In this document: positions 35,294 through 44,553 of the stretch, one piece after another
How positions within the stretch are numbered: position 1 is the stretch's first letter
Layout: each line of letters begins with the position of its first letter
Assembly: GCF_030499575.1 (NCBI RefSeq)
Contig: NZ_JASTLC010000001.1
Location: 372,001-436,000 of the forward strand
Direction of reading: 5' to 3'
DNA: 64,000 nucleotides
From: Streptomyces sp. DG2A-72
Lineage (GTDB): Bacteria > Actinomycetota > Actinomycetes > Streptomycetales > Streptomycetaceae
Notes under the pieces: model-generated
What the model was told of the DNA's origin: nothing
The model's database searches: none
Seen by the model: only the letters and a program-made list of their open reading frames with translations
Made by a program: the position numbers and the translations under genes

Positions 35294-36382
35294 ATGACCG
35301 GCCGCGTACTCCATGTCGTCGGCGCCCGGCCCAATTTCGTCAAGGCGGCGCCGGTGGTCGCCGCCCTGCGCTCGGCCGGATGCGAGCAGGTGCTCGTCCA
35401 CACCGGGCAGCACTACGACGAACGCCTGTCGGACGTCTTCTTCCGGCAGCTCGGCCTGCCCGCACCGGACACCGACCTGGGCGTCGGCTCCGGCAGCCAC
35501 GCCCGGCAGACCGCCGAGCTCCTGATGGCGCTGGAGACCGAACTGATCGCCCGCGCACCCGCCCTCGTCCTGGTCTACGGCGACGTGAACTCCACCCTGG
35601 CCGGTGCCCTCGCCGCCGCCAAACTGGGCATACCGGTCGCCCATGTGGAGGCGGGCCTGCGCAGCTTCGACATGACGATGCCGGAGGAGGTCAACCGCCG
35701 CCTGGTGGACCAGCTGGCCGAGCTGCTGTTCGTCACCAGCCCGGAGGCCATCGGCCATCTCACCCGCGAGGGAATGGACGTGGGCCGTGTCCACCTCGTC
35801 GGCAATCCGATGATCGACACCCTGCTCACCCATCTGGACCTGTTCGACCCGGCCGCCGCGCGCACCGCTCACGACCTCCCCGAGCGCTACGGCGTGGTCA
35901 CGCTGCACCGCCCCTCGAACGTCGACGACCCGGAAGCGGCCCGGGCCGCCGCCCTCGTCCTGACCGAGGCGGCCCGCCACCTCGACCTCGCCGTGCCACT
36001 GCATCCGCGTGGCCGGCGGGCACTGGAGGCAGCGGGCCTCTGCGGCGCTCCTGGCGTGAACGTGCTCGAACCGCTGGGATACGTCGAGTTCATGAGCCTG
36101 GTCCGGGGAGCCGCCGCGGTGATCACCGACTCCGGCGGTGTTCAGGAGGAGACCACCATCCTGGGCGTGCCCTGCCTGACCCTGCGCACCACCACCGAGC
36201 GCCCGGTCACCGTCACCGACGGCACCAACCGCCTCGTCCAGCACGCCGAGTTGATTCCCGCGCTGCGCAAGGCGCTGGACGGCGAGCAGACGGCGCGCGG
36301 AGAGGGCCCACCGCTGTGGGACGGCAAGGCAGGCGCCCGGATCGCCCGCATCGTCACCAGGTGGCTGGATCACCATGACTGA
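35294..36382 (+). CDS. wecB: UDP-N-acetylglucosamine 2-epimerase (non-hydrolysing)
   Basis: A 362-residue enzyme converting UDP-GlcNAc to UDP-ManNAc. Family landmarks are GARPNFVKAAPV at the N-terminus, HTGQHYD, VYGDVNSTLAGALAA, HVEAGLRSFD, VVTLHRPSNVDDPE and ITDSGGVQEETTILGVPCLTLRTTTERP. All residues of the UDP site look intact. GGAGA about ten bases upstream supports the ATG at 35294. It heads a five-gene plus-strand operon, its stop overlapping the next start by eight bases. Confidence 0.95.
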   Translation: MTGRVLHVVGARPNFVKAAPVVAALRSAGCEQVLVHTGQHYDERLSDVFFRQLGLPAPDTDLGVGSGSHARQTAELLMALETELIARAPALVLVYGDVNSTLAGALAAAKLGIPVAHVEAGLRSFDMTMPEEVNRRLVDQLAELLFVTSPEAIGHLTREGMDVGRVHLVGNPMIDTLLTHLDLFDPAAARTAHDLPERYGVVTLHRPSNVDDPEAARAAALVLTEAARHLDLAVPLHPRGRRALEAAGLCGAPGVNVLEPLGYVEFMSLVRGAAAVITDSGGVQEETTILGVPCLTLRTTTERPVTVTDGTNRLVQHAELIPALRKALDGEQTARGEGPPLWDGKAGARIARIVTRWLDHHD

Positions 36383-37028
36383 CCGCGCAGCCACCCGGAC
36401 GGCGGAACGCAGCCGCGTGTACTGGGACTCCCGCCACCGCGAGCACGACGACCTCACCTCCGGCGGTCACATCGGCCTCGATCACGCCGGCAACGAGATC
36501 TTCTACGCACAGCGGCTCGGCACCCTCCTCACGTTGATCGGCGACCTGTCCAGCCCGCAGGCACCGCTGTTCGTTCTCGACGCGGGGTGCGGCAAAGGGC
36601 ACTTCGCCCGCGCACTGGCCCGCTGCGGCCACCGCGTCGACGCCTTCGACGTGAGCGGGGAAGCCGTGACCCACGCCCGCGCCGACGGCGGCGGCCCGCG
36701 ATACGCGGTGGCTTCGCTCGCCGACTGGCGCAGTCCCTGGCCGTACGATGCCGTGCTCTGCGTCGACGTGCTCTTCCACGTCCTCGACGACACGGAGTGG
36801 TCCGCCGGACTGCGCAACCTCGCCTCCCTGGTCCGCCTCACCGGCCGGCTGATCGTCACCGACGAGGACATCGGGGAGCGCAGACCGCGCGGTGACTACA
36901 TCGTGCACCGCCCGACGGCCGCGTACCGCGCGGAGCTCGAACCCCTCGGCCTGCGGCACACGCTGTTCGAGCCGTACGACTTCCGCGAGAACGAGGTCGG
37001 CTTCCACGTCTTCACAAGGACCCGATGA
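36375..37028 (+). CDS. class I SAM-dependent methyltransferase
   Basis: A 217-residue methyltransferase: motif I LDAGCGKGHFARALARCG, motif II region DAFDVSGEAVTHAR, and motif IV DAVLCVDVLFHVLDD. It probably methylates a sugar residue or lipid-linked intermediate of the glycan, judging by position between an epimerase and glycosyltransferase genes. It overlaps both neighbours by a few bases. Confidence 0.87.
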   Translation: MTDRAATRTAERSRVYWDSRHREHDDLTSGGHIGLDHAGNEIFYAQRLGTLLTLIGDLSSPQAPLFVLDAGCGKGHFARALARCGHRVDAFDVSGEAVTHARADGGGPRYAVASLADWRSPWPYDAVLCVDVLFHVLDDTEWSAGLRNLASLVRLTGRLIVTDEDIGERRPRGDYIVHRPTAAYRAELEPLGLRHTLFEPYDFRENEVGFHVFTRTR

Positions 37029-38842
37029 TGCGCCTGACCGATCTGCTCCACCCACACCTGGACGGCGTCACGACCGTCATCGACGCGACCACCGACGGTG
37101 GACTGAACCTGACGCCCTATCTGCACCTCCCGGACGGCGTCGCGCTGCGCGCGGCTGACGAAAGCCCCGTGGAAGCAGGCGAGTTGGTGCTGCTCTCGTA
37201 CGGCCCGGACCCCGCTCTGCACGGCACCGAGGCCGACTGTCTCGCCGTACTGGAGCGGATGCGGCCCGGTGGGCGCGGCCTCATCGTGTTCGGGCACCCG
37301 GGGCGCCAACTCCCCTACCACCGCCTCCTGGACGCCCTGGTCACCCGGCGCTGTCAGGTGCTGCGCGCCGTCCCGCTCGACTATGTCCACCTGAATGCGG
37401 GCGCCGTGTTCGCCCGCACGGACGAACTCCTGCCGCCGCACGACTGGTTCGGGCGACCGGTCCCGTCCGAGGGCCTGCCCACGGCGCTGCGGACGGCGAG
37501 CGAGTACGTCCTCGCCGACCTGGTCTCCCGGTCCCTGCGGGCCCGCGTCCTGGACCTGGAGAAGGAGGCCGGGGAAGCGGAACACGGCGGTGCCGGAACC
37601 CGGCAGGACGGGCTCGCCGACCGGCTGGCCGTCGCCGTGCGGGAGCGGGAGCAGCTGACGTCCGCGCTGCGCGGGGCCCGCGAGCGGGTCGATGCGCTGC
37701 AGGCACGGGTGGCCATGCTGGAGGGCTCGACCTCGCTCAGGGTCGGGCGGGCGTTGGTGGCGGCGGCCCGTTCGCCGGGGCGGGGGACGGCGCGGCTGCC
37801 CCGGGAGCTGTACGGGATGTGGCGGGGGCGGGCGAAGTCCCGGCCGCGTCCGGCCGGGCGGAGTGCGCCGGGGACCGCATCGCCTCAGGTGCTCGACGGC
37901 CGGTTCCACCTCGCCCACCGTGCCCTGTCCTCGGCTCCACGTGACCGCCTGGTCGTCGCCGGCGTGCTCACGGACCGCACAGCCGAGGACTTCGCGGCGG
38001 ACGCCGTGGTGAACCGTCTGCTGCCGCACGACGGGCGTCTGCTCGTGCAGCGCACCGATCCGGACGCCGTCGTCGTGCAGCTGAGCGCCTGCACGGGCGA
38101 CGGCCCCTGGTCGCCGGCGGGCACCGGCCTGGCCCCGGACCTGGACCGGCAGCTGGCCGAACTCCTCACTGAGGCACGGGCGTTGGGCCGGGCGGCCGTC
38201 CTGTGGCGGGACGCTCCCACGGCCGGTGCCCCCGGCCTGACGCAGCTCGCCTGGGACGCCGTGCTGGATGCGGACACCGGCGTACGGCTCTCCCGCCTCG
38301 ACCCGCAGATGTGCGGGCGGGACGGGCTCCGGGAGGCCTTCCTGCGGGACAGCACCCGGGTGCGGCTGGCGGAGCTGGCGCGGCGGGTCGGCGGCCCGGA
38401 CCCGCTGGCCGCGCGGCGCGTCGCCGTGCTGGCCGCGCCCCGCGACCGGGACGAGGTGGCACGGCTGGTCGGCCAGGTGCTGGGGCAGCTCCATCGGCCC
38501 GCCGAGGTCGTCGTTCCCCGTCCGGCGGGCGGCGTCCTCGACGAGCTGACCGGCGCCGGTGTGACCGTCCGGGAAGGACGGCCCACGGCGCCCTGGGTCG
38601 CGGACTGGACCGAGCTGTCCGTGGACCGTCCGGACACGCTGCTGCTGGACCTGATGTGCGCCCAGGAATACTCCGGCGCCGACGCGGTCGGGCACACCGG
38701 CGCCGACGACGACTACATCTTCGTACCGGCCCTCACCCCGCTCCTCGTCCGCCGGTCGCTGCATCTCGCCGGTACACCGCCCGAGGACTGGCTGGGCCTG
38801 GGGTACCGCCTGTTCGCCGTGCACGGGAAGGAGTCGTCATGA
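37025..38842 (+). CDS. coiled-coil protein of a glycan locus, function unknown
   Basis: A 605-residue protein that I do not recognise as a whole. Residues 1-150 resemble a degenerate methyltransferase half (ERMRPGGRGLIVFGHPGRQLP) lacking a motif I. Residues about 177-235 form a predicted coiled coil (Glu/Arg/Leu heptads). This is followed by TSLRVGRALVAAARSPGRG, a linker seen after coiled coils in actinobacterial glycan-locus proteins. A basic Pro-rich hinge leads to a C-terminal domain of about 300 residues, with a GT2-like strand-helix (VLAAPRDRDEVARLVGQVLGQLH) but no obvious DxD donor motif. It could be an inactive glycosyltransferase scaffold that tethers the pathway enzymes. Confidence 0.75.
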   Translation: MMRLTDLLHPHLDGVTTVIDATTDGGLNLTPYLHLPDGVALRAADESPVEAGELVLLSYGPDPALHGTEADCLAVLERMRPGGRGLIVFGHPGRQLPYHRLLDALVTRRCQVLRAVPLDYVHLNAGAVFARTDELLPPHDWFGRPVPSEGLPTALRTASEYVLADLVSRSLRARVLDLEKEAGEAEHGGAGTRQDGLADRLAVAVREREQLTSALRGARERVDALQARVAMLEGSTSLRVGRALVAAARSPGRGTARLPRELYGMWRGRAKSRPRPAGRSAPGTASPQVLDGRFHLAHRALSSAPRDRLVVAGVLTDRTAEDFAADAVVNRLLPHDGRLLVQRTDPDAVVVQLSACTGDGPWSPAGTGLAPDLDRQLAELLTEARALGRAAVLWRDAPTAGAPGLTQLAWDAVLDADTGVRLSRLDPQMCGRDGLREAFLRDSTRVRLAELARRVGGPDPLAARRVAVLAAPRDRDEVARLVGQVLGQLHRPAEVVVPRPAGGVLDELTGAGVTVREGRPTAPWVADWTELSVDRPDTLLLDLMCAQEYSGADAVGHTGADDDYIFVPALTPLLVRRSLHLAGTPPEDWLGLGYRLFAVHGKESS

Positions 38843-41028
38843 GCCGCACGCCACGTGCCCTCGTCTACGGCGATGTGGACCTCAACCTCATCGACGGCTC
38901 CGCGGTGTGGGCCCAGTCGACGGTGGAGGCGCTGTCGGCAGCGGGCTGCGCGACCCGACTGGTCCTCAAGGCCCCTGTGCGCACGGGCCGGTTGATCGAC
39001 CCGATCGCCGGGCTGCCCGGGGTCGCGGTTCTCCGCCCGCACGAGGACCGGCTGCTGCCCTCCGTGAACGACCGCCCCCTGTCGCCGGTGCAGGCTTCGC
39101 AGGTGCTCGCCCTGCTCGACCAGGACGACCCCTGCGATCTGCTGGTACTGCGCGGCCGTCGGCTGGTCACGCGCGTGGTCGCCAACGGGCACTTCGACGG
39201 GCGGATCTGGGCCTACCTCACCGACATCCCGCAGTCGCCCGCCGAGATGACGGAGCAGGCCCGGGAAGACCTCACCCGTATCGCCGAAGCGTCCGCGCGA
39301 CTCCTGTGCCAGACCGAGGAGTTGCGCTGCTTCCTGGAGACCTGGGTGCCCGAGGCCTGCGGTCGCTCTCTGCTCAGCCCGCCGGCCGTGCCCGACCCCG
39401 GCTTCACCGTGCCGGAACACGACCGCCCGCACGACCCCTTCCGCCTCGTCTACACGGGCAAGTTCGCGCCCCGCTGGAACACCCTTCCCATGACCCGGCT
39501 GCCGGCGCTGCTCGCGGAGCGGGACATCCGAGTCGAACTGCACACCGTCGGCGACAAGATCCACCACGACCCCGCCCATCCGGACTTCCGGGCGGCCATG
39601 GCACGAACCCTGGACGGCGCCGCCCCGGGCGTCACGCACCATGGCGGGCAGCCGCGTGAGGAGGCCATGCGCATCGCCGCCGACTGCGACCTGGGCCTGG
39701 GCTGGCGCGACCCCGTCCTCGACGCCAGCCTCGAACTGTCCACCAAGGTCCTGGAGTTCGGCGCACTGGCGCTGCCCGTCGTCCTCAACCGCACGCCCGC
39801 CCACGAGGCACTGCTCGGCGACGACTACCCGCTCTTCGTACCCGGACGCGCCGAACTCCCGGACGCGGTCGAAGCCGTCGCCCGTGCCGTGCGCGAGCCC
39901 GAGTCCCGGTTGCTGGCGGCCGACCGCTGCCGTCAGGCCGCCCGCCGGTACACGCTGCAGGGCGCGGCGGAGCGCTGGCGTGCCCACCTCGACCGGGCCT
40001 TCCCGTCCACGCCGGCCGCCGTCGCCCGCCGGTCGGGACCGCTGCGGGTCGGGGTCGCGGGCCACGACCTGAAATTCCTCACCCGGCTCCTCGACCACTT
40101 CCGCGCCCTGCCCGGCCTGGAGGTACGGCTGGACAGCTGGCCCGCACTGGCCCGCCACGACCCGGCGGCCAGCCGGGAACTCGCCGACTGGGCCGACGTG
40201 ATGGTCGTCGAATGGTGCGGTCCGGCCGCCGTCTGGTTCAGCCGCCACAAACGGCGCGGCAGCCGGCTCATCGTCCGGCTGCACCGGTTCGAGCTGGACG
40301 CCGACTGGCCGCGGCAGGTCGACATCGACGCGGTCGACCGGGTGGTATGCGTCAGCCCGTACTACGCCCGCCGCACCCGGGAGGTCACCGGCTGGCCCGA
40401 GTCCAAGATCACCGTCATTCCGAACTGGGTCGACACCGACCAGCTCGACCGGCCCAAGACGCCCGGCGCGCACTTCCGGCTCGGCATGATCGGCATCGCG
40501 CCCAGCCGCAAACGCCTCGATCTCGGCATCGACGTCCTGGAGAAGCTGCGGTCCCATGACCGGCGCTGGCATCTGTCGGTCAAGTCCAAGCCGCCGTGGG
40601 AGTACTGGTGGATCTGGAACAAGCCCGAGGAACGCGAGCACTACGACGCCGTACTGCGCCGGATCCAGACCGCGCCGCTGCTCGAAGGGGCCGTCGTCTT
40701 CGACACGTTCGGGCCGGACGTGGCGAACTGGCTCCGGCGCGTCGGGCATGTGCTGTCCACCAGCGACGACGAGAGCTTCCACCTCTCCCCTGCCGAGGGC
40801 ATGGCCTCCGGCGCCGTACCCGCGCTGCTGCCGTGGCCGGGGGCGGACGAGATCTACGACCGGCGCTGGATCCACGACAGCCCGGAGGCGATGGCGGAGG
40901 CGATCGCCGAACTCGGGGAACCGGAGCCCTGGCGGTCCGCCGGGGAACTGGCCCGCACCCAGGTACGGCAGGCGTTCTCGCTGGAGCAGGTGGCGCGGTC
41001 CTGGACCGACCTGCTGGTGAGCGGGTGA
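38839..41028 (+). CDS. tandem two-module GT-B glycosyltransferase
   Basis: A 729-residue protein with two complete GT-B halves in series. Module 1 (about 1-395) has LVYTGKFAPRWNTLPMTRLPAL and WRDPVLDASLELSTKVLEFGALALPVV. Module 2 (about 400-729) has KITVIPNWVDTDQLDRP, RLGMIGIAPSRKRLDLGIDVLEKL and STSDDESFHLSPAEGMASGAVPALLPW. Fused pairs of this kind often add two successive sugars of a repeat. ATG at 38839 overlaps the upstream stop by four bases (ATGA); AAGGAG precedes it. It is cytoplasmic, with no membrane segment. Confidence 0.85.
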   Translation: MSRTPRALVYGDVDLNLIDGSAVWAQSTVEALSAAGCATRLVLKAPVRTGRLIDPIAGLPGVAVLRPHEDRLLPSVNDRPLSPVQASQVLALLDQDDPCDLLVLRGRRLVTRVVANGHFDGRIWAYLTDIPQSPAEMTEQAREDLTRIAEASARLLCQTEELRCFLETWVPEACGRSLLSPPAVPDPGFTVPEHDRPHDPFRLVYTGKFAPRWNTLPMTRLPALLAERDIRVELHTVGDKIHHDPAHPDFRAAMARTLDGAAPGVTHHGGQPREEAMRIAADCDLGLGWRDPVLDASLELSTKVLEFGALALPVVLNRTPAHEALLGDDYPLFVPGRAELPDAVEAVARAVREPESRLLAADRCRQAARRYTLQGAAERWRAHLDRAFPSTPAAVARRSGPLRVGVAGHDLKFLTRLLDHFRALPGLEVRLDSWPALARHDPAASRELADWADVMVVEWCGPAAVWFSRHKRRGSRLIVRLHRFELDADWPRQVDIDAVDRVVCVSPYYARRTREVTGWPESKITVIPNWVDTDQLDRPKTPGAHFRLGMIGIAPSRKRLDLGIDVLEKLRSHDRRWHLSVKSKPPWEYWWIWNKPEEREHYDAVLRRIQTAPLLEGAVVFDTFGPDVANWLRRVGHVLSTSDDESFHLSPAEGMASGAVPALLPWPGADEIYDRRWIHDSPEAMAEAIAELGEPEPWRSAGELARTQVRQAFSLEQVARSWTDLLVSG

Positions 41029-41741
41029 CGCGCATGGCCACCCTGTGGCAGCTGATGCGGGACTGCATTCCCGGCGACCATGCCCGCCAGGTGACCTCGC
41101 GCCACTACCTCGACGAGGCCATGCGCTCTGCCGGCGCCCCCGACCGGGTCATCGATCTCGGGTGCGGGCGCGGCAGCTCGGCCCGGCTGTTCCGCCGTCA
41201 CGATCCGAAGGTGCGGTGGGTGGGGGTCGACATCCGCGACTCGCCCGAAGCGGCCCAACGGTCGCCCGGCGACGACCCGGTGGTGTATTACGACGGCGTC
41301 CGCCTGCCCTTCCGTACGGACGGCGTTCCGTTGATCTACTCGCACCAGGTCTTCGAGCACGTCGCCCGCCCGCGCGAGTTGCTCGCCGAGATCGGCCGGG
41401 TACTGCGGCCGGGCGGACTGTTCATCGGCAGCACCTCGCAGCTGGAGCCGTACCACTCCTACAGCCTGTGGAACTACACACCGTACGGATTCCGGGTCCT
41501 GGTCGAGGAGGCCGGGCTGACGCTGGAGGAGGTGCGGCCCTCGCTCGACGGGGTGGCGCTGATCATGCGGACCTACCACGGCCGGCCATCGGAGTACGGG
41601 CGGTACTGGGAGGAGGAGTCCCCGCTCAATGCGGAGATCGACACCTGGGCACGCCAAAGCCGCCGCCGGACGGCCCTGGTGAACCTTCGCAAGCTCACTT
41701 TCTGCGGCCAGTTCGCGTTCCGCGCCCGCAAGCCCCGGTGA
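41025..41741 (+). CDS. class I SAM-dependent methyltransferase
   Basis: A 238-residue methyltransferase: motif I VIDLGCGRGSSARLFRRH, acidic loop WVGVDIRDS, motif IV PLIYSHQVFEHV and post-motif RVLRPGGLFIGSTS. It is last in the epimerase operon. The GTG at 41025 overlaps the previous stop (GTGA); an ATG nine bases later is also possible. It likely modifies a glycan sugar or terminates the chain by methylation (inference). Confidence 0.87.
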   Translation: MTRMATLWQLMRDCIPGDHARQVTSRHYLDEAMRSAGAPDRVIDLGCGRGSSARLFRRHDPKVRWVGVDIRDSPEAAQRSPGDDPVVYYDGVRLPFRTDGVPLIYSHQVFEHVARPRELLAEIGRVLRPGGLFIGSTSQLEPYHSYSLWNYTPYGFRVLVEEAGLTLEEVRPSLDGVALIMRTYHGRPSEYGRYWEEESPLNAEIDTWARQSRRRTALVNLRKLTFCGQFAFRARKPR

Positions 41742-41810
41742 GCGGCAGCCGACGGCCGCCGATCGGTTCGGCGTGTGCAGAGTCGCACGTACGTCGCCGA
41801 TCCTCCGTCG

Positions 41811-42752
41811 TCACGAGGAGGGCAACCGCCAAGCGGGTGTGTCGGTGTCGAGGGCCGCGGTACGAAGGGCGGTTGCCACGCGGGTGACCGGCTCGGTCGG
41901 TGGGTGGGGAAGGCGGGCCAGCAGCAGGCGCCGCTGTTCCTGGGGCCCACCGCGGACAGGGAGGATGCGCACACCGGGTGGCGCCGCGGGCGCGAGCGAG
42001 GCAGGCACGGTGGTCAGCCCACAGCCTGCCGCCACAAGGTGGAGCTTGGCCAGCCAGTCGCGGGCGGTATGGGCGATCTCGGGCCGCTCGTCCAGGCCCG
42101 GCCACACGCCCAGCATCCGGTCCCCTGCCGAGGAGGAGCCCGCGATCCAGCGCTGCCCTCGCAGGTCGGCCACGTCGACGAAGTCGCCGCGGGCCAGCGG
42201 GTGGGTGGCGGGCACCGCCAGACACAGCGCACGTTCGGTGAGCGCCGCCAGTACCAGCGGGGGCGACTCCGCGTCCGGCGGGCGGAACGGAGGCGCCGAC
42301 GCGAGCAGGGCCAGGTCTAGGCTGCCGGCCCGCAGAGCACGCACCAGCGCCGGGGTGCTGCCCTCCCGGCTGACCACACACAGGGCGGGATCCGTTCGGC
42401 GCAGCGCGGCCAGGGCGTTGGGCACCAGAACGGCTCCGGCGCTGGGGAACCACCCCAGACGGACCGTCCCGGCCTGCTCAGGCAGACCGGACAGTTCGCG
42501 CGCGGTGGCGTCGATCTCGTCGAGCACGACCGTGGCGTGGCGCATCACGACACGACCGGCCGGGGTCAGCCGTACTCCGTCGCGCCGCCGCTCCAGCAGT
42601 TCGGCGCCTGCCACCCGTTCGATCGCGGCGATCTGCCGGGACACCGCCGACTGGGTGTAGCCCAGCCATGCCGCGGCTGCGGTGAAGGTTCCCTGCTCGG
42701 CCACCGTGCGGAAGACCCGCAACGCGGTCAGCGACACATCCGTGAAATCCAT
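41811..42752 (-). CDS. LysR-family transcriptional regulator
   Basis: A 313-residue LysR. The N-terminal HTH is LTALRVFRTVAEQGTFTAAAAWLGYTQSAVSRQIAAIERVAG, followed by a periplasmic-binding-like effector domain (VRLGWFPSAGAVLVPNALAAL). It is divergent from an SDR gene with a 72-bp gap that holds a LysR-type dyad, so it probably activates or represses that gene and itself. Confidence 0.93.
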   Translation of the reverse strand: MDFTDVSLTALRVFRTVAEQGTFTAAAAWLGYTQSAVSRQIAAIERVAGAELLERRRDGVRLTPAGRVVMRHATVVLDEIDATARELSGLPEQAGTVRLGWFPSAGAVLVPNALAALRRTDPALCVVSREGSTPALVRALRAGSLDLALLASAPPFRPPDAESPPLVLAALTERALCLAVPATHPLARGDFVDVADLRGQRWIAGSSSAGDRMLGVWPGLDERPEIAHTARDWLAKLHLVAAGCGLTTVPASLAPAAPPGVRILPVRGGPQEQRRLLLARLPHPPTEPVTRVATALRTAALDTDTPAWRLPSS

Positions 42753-42757
42753 GACGA

Positions 42758-42780
42758 TTACGCATGCTAGCCGTGCGCAA
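42758..42780. promoter_or_regulatory. LysR-type binding site
   Basis: TTACGCA-N9-TGCGCAA, arms matching at six of seven positions, just upstream of the lysR start and about 45 bases before the SDR start. The length and arm spacing fit a LysR recognition site (T-N11-A class). Confidence 0.5.
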
Positions 42781-42824
42781 CTCTCGTTGGACTCATGGGG
42801 CCTTGCGTTCCTAGCGTGGCTTGC

Positions 42825-43712
42825 ATGAACGCTTCACGCATTGCCCTCGTCACGGGCGCCAACCAAGGACTCGGCCGCGCCCTCGTCGACGGACTGGCGG
42901 CCCGCATGGCCCCGGACGACCTGGTCCTGCTCACCGGCCGTAGCCATCAGCGCGTCATGGACGCCGCGCACGAGGTCACTCAGCTGCCCGACAGGCGGGC
43001 CCGCGTCGAGGGGCGAGTGCTGGACGTCACCGACACCGACGCCATCACCCGCCTCGCCGACGAACTCGGGGCACAGCACGGCGGCGTGGACATCGTGATC
43101 TCCAACGCGATCGCCCGGCTCCTGCCGGAGGAGTCACAGGCCGAGCGGGCCGACGAGTTCATCGACGTCTCCAACACCGCCACCCACACGATCCTGCGCT
43201 CCTTCGGCCCGATCCTGCGCCCGGGCGGCCGTCTGATCGTGGTGGCCAGCACCCTGGGCGCCCTCGGCCACCTCAACCCCCGCCTGCACCATCTGTTCGA
43301 CAACGTGAGCCTCGACCAGGTCGAGTACGCCGTCGAGGCCTGGCGCAGCGCCATCCACAGCGGGACCGCCGCGGAAGCGGGCTGGCCGCGCTGGCTGAAC
43401 GTGCCCTCGAAGGTGGCGCAGGTCGCCGCCGTCCGCGCGGTCGCCGCCGAGCGCCGCGAACACGACCTCGCCACCGACACCCTGATCGCCTCCGTCTGCC
43501 CGGGCATGGTCGACACCGCCACCTCTCGCCCCTGGTTCAGCGACTACAGCCACGCCCAGACGCCGGCCCGTGCCGCCGGCCCCGTGCTCGACCTGGTCTT
43601 CGCCGACCGCATCAATCCCGCTCTCTACGGCGAGTTGGTCCGCTTCGGCAGGGCCCTGCGCCGGCACGAGGGCACACCCCCGGTGGAGCAGGACCGCATA
43701 CTCACGCCCTGA
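42825..43712 (+). CDS. short-chain dehydrogenase, carbonyl-reductase-like, active-site Tyr replaced
   Basis: A 295-residue SDR. TGANQGLGRALVDGLA (residues 9-24) is the NAD(P) motif, DIVISNAIARLL the NNAG-equivalent, and RLIVVASTLGALG holds the catalytic Ser strand. The roughly 40-residue insert before the active site (HLFDNVSLDQVEYAVEAWRS) resembles CBR1-type carbonyl reductases. The YxxxK motif reads N-V-P-S-K, so Asn stands where Tyr is expected. It may be inactive or use another proton donor. Expression is presumably controlled by the divergent LysR. Confidence 0.82.
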   Translation: MNASRIALVTGANQGLGRALVDGLAARMAPDDLVLLTGRSHQRVMDAAHEVTQLPDRRARVEGRVLDVTDTDAITRLADELGAQHGGVDIVISNAIARLLPEESQAERADEFIDVSNTATHTILRSFGPILRPGGRLIVVASTLGALGHLNPRLHHLFDNVSLDQVEYAVEAWRSAIHSGTAAEAGWPRWLNVPSKVAQVAAVRAVAAERREHDLATDTLIASVCPGMVDTATSRPWFSDYSHAQTPARAAGPVLDLVFADRINPALYGELVRFGRALRRHEGTPPVEQDRILTP

Positions 43713-43817
43713 ACGCAGTGAGACGCCAGTGCGTGGCTGCGCGTCCCAGTGAGGGCGGCACACCGCCGAGTTCCGAGCCTGCGCGGGCACCGCGACGTGA
43801 CCGCATAAGCTCGGCGG

Positions 43818-44438
43818 ATGGCGAAGTACTTCGACGTGCACCCCGACAACCCCCAGCCGCGCACCATCGCTCAGGTCGCCGACAGCGTCCGCTCGGGTGC
43901 GCTGATCGCTTATCCGACGGATTCCTGCTACGCGCTCGGCTGCCGGCTGGGCAACCGCGACGGTATCGAGCGGATCCGTACGATCCGCCACCTGGACGAC
44001 CGGCACCACTTCACCCTCGTGTGCCAGGACTTCGCGCAGCTCGGCCAGTTCGTGCACGTCGACAACGACGTGTTCCGCGTGATCAAGGCGTCGACGCCCG
44101 GCAGCTACACCTTCATCCTGCCCGCGACGAAGGAGGTGCCGCGCATGCTCCAGCACCCGAAGAAGAAGACGGTCGGCGTGCGGATCCCCGATCACGTGGC
44201 CACCCAGGCCCTGCTCGCCGAGCTGAGTGAGCCGCTGCTGTCCAGCACGCTGCTGCTGCCCGACGAGGACGAGCCGATGACGCAGGGCTGGGAGATCAAG
44301 GACCGGCTCGACCACATGGTGGACGCGGTCGTGGACTCCGGGGACTGCGGGACCGAGCCGACGACGGTCATCGACTTCTCGGGCGGTGAGGCCGAGATCG
44401 TACGGCGAGGGGCGGGGGACCTGGCGCGGTTCGAGTAA
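43818..44438 (+). CDS. YciO/YrdC-family (L-threonylcarbamoyladenylate synthase-like) protein
   Basis: A 206-residue YrdC-fold protein. GALIAYPTDSCYALGC near residue 28 and the ATP/threonyl segment RIRTIRHLDDRHHFTLVC are present, then GSYTFILPATKEVPRM and KTVGVRIPDHVATQALL. This wording matches the YciO subgroup, whose role in tRNA t6A synthesis is less certain than that of TsaC/Sua5. It stands alone, with a normal actinobacterial length. Confidence 0.88.
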   Translation: MAKYFDVHPDNPQPRTIAQVADSVRSGALIAYPTDSCYALGCRLGNRDGIERIRTIRHLDDRHHFTLVCQDFAQLGQFVHVDNDVFRVIKASTPGSYTFILPATKEVPRMLQHPKKKTVGVRIPDHVATQALLAELSEPLLSSTLLLPDEDEPMTQGWEIKDRLDHMVDAVVDSGDCGTEPTTVIDFSGGEAEIVRRGAGDLARFE

Positions 44439-44553
44439 GAAGGCGGTGAGGATCTTCTACAGGTCGCCTTAACCGTGCGTGCAACCATGGCCCGGGCCGG
44501 ACCCTCGCACCGACCGGCCCGCCGACTCCCCCACGCAGAGAGGCAGCCCCACC

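Noticed and set aside
34607..36457. Minus-strand open frame across wecB and the glycosyltransferase start
   Set aside because: It reads across a clear divergent start pair and has no domain; wecB on the plus strand is certain.
38713..40875. Minus-strand open frame opposite the tandem glycosyltransferase
   Set aside because: No motif; mirrors codon bias of the plus-strand gene.
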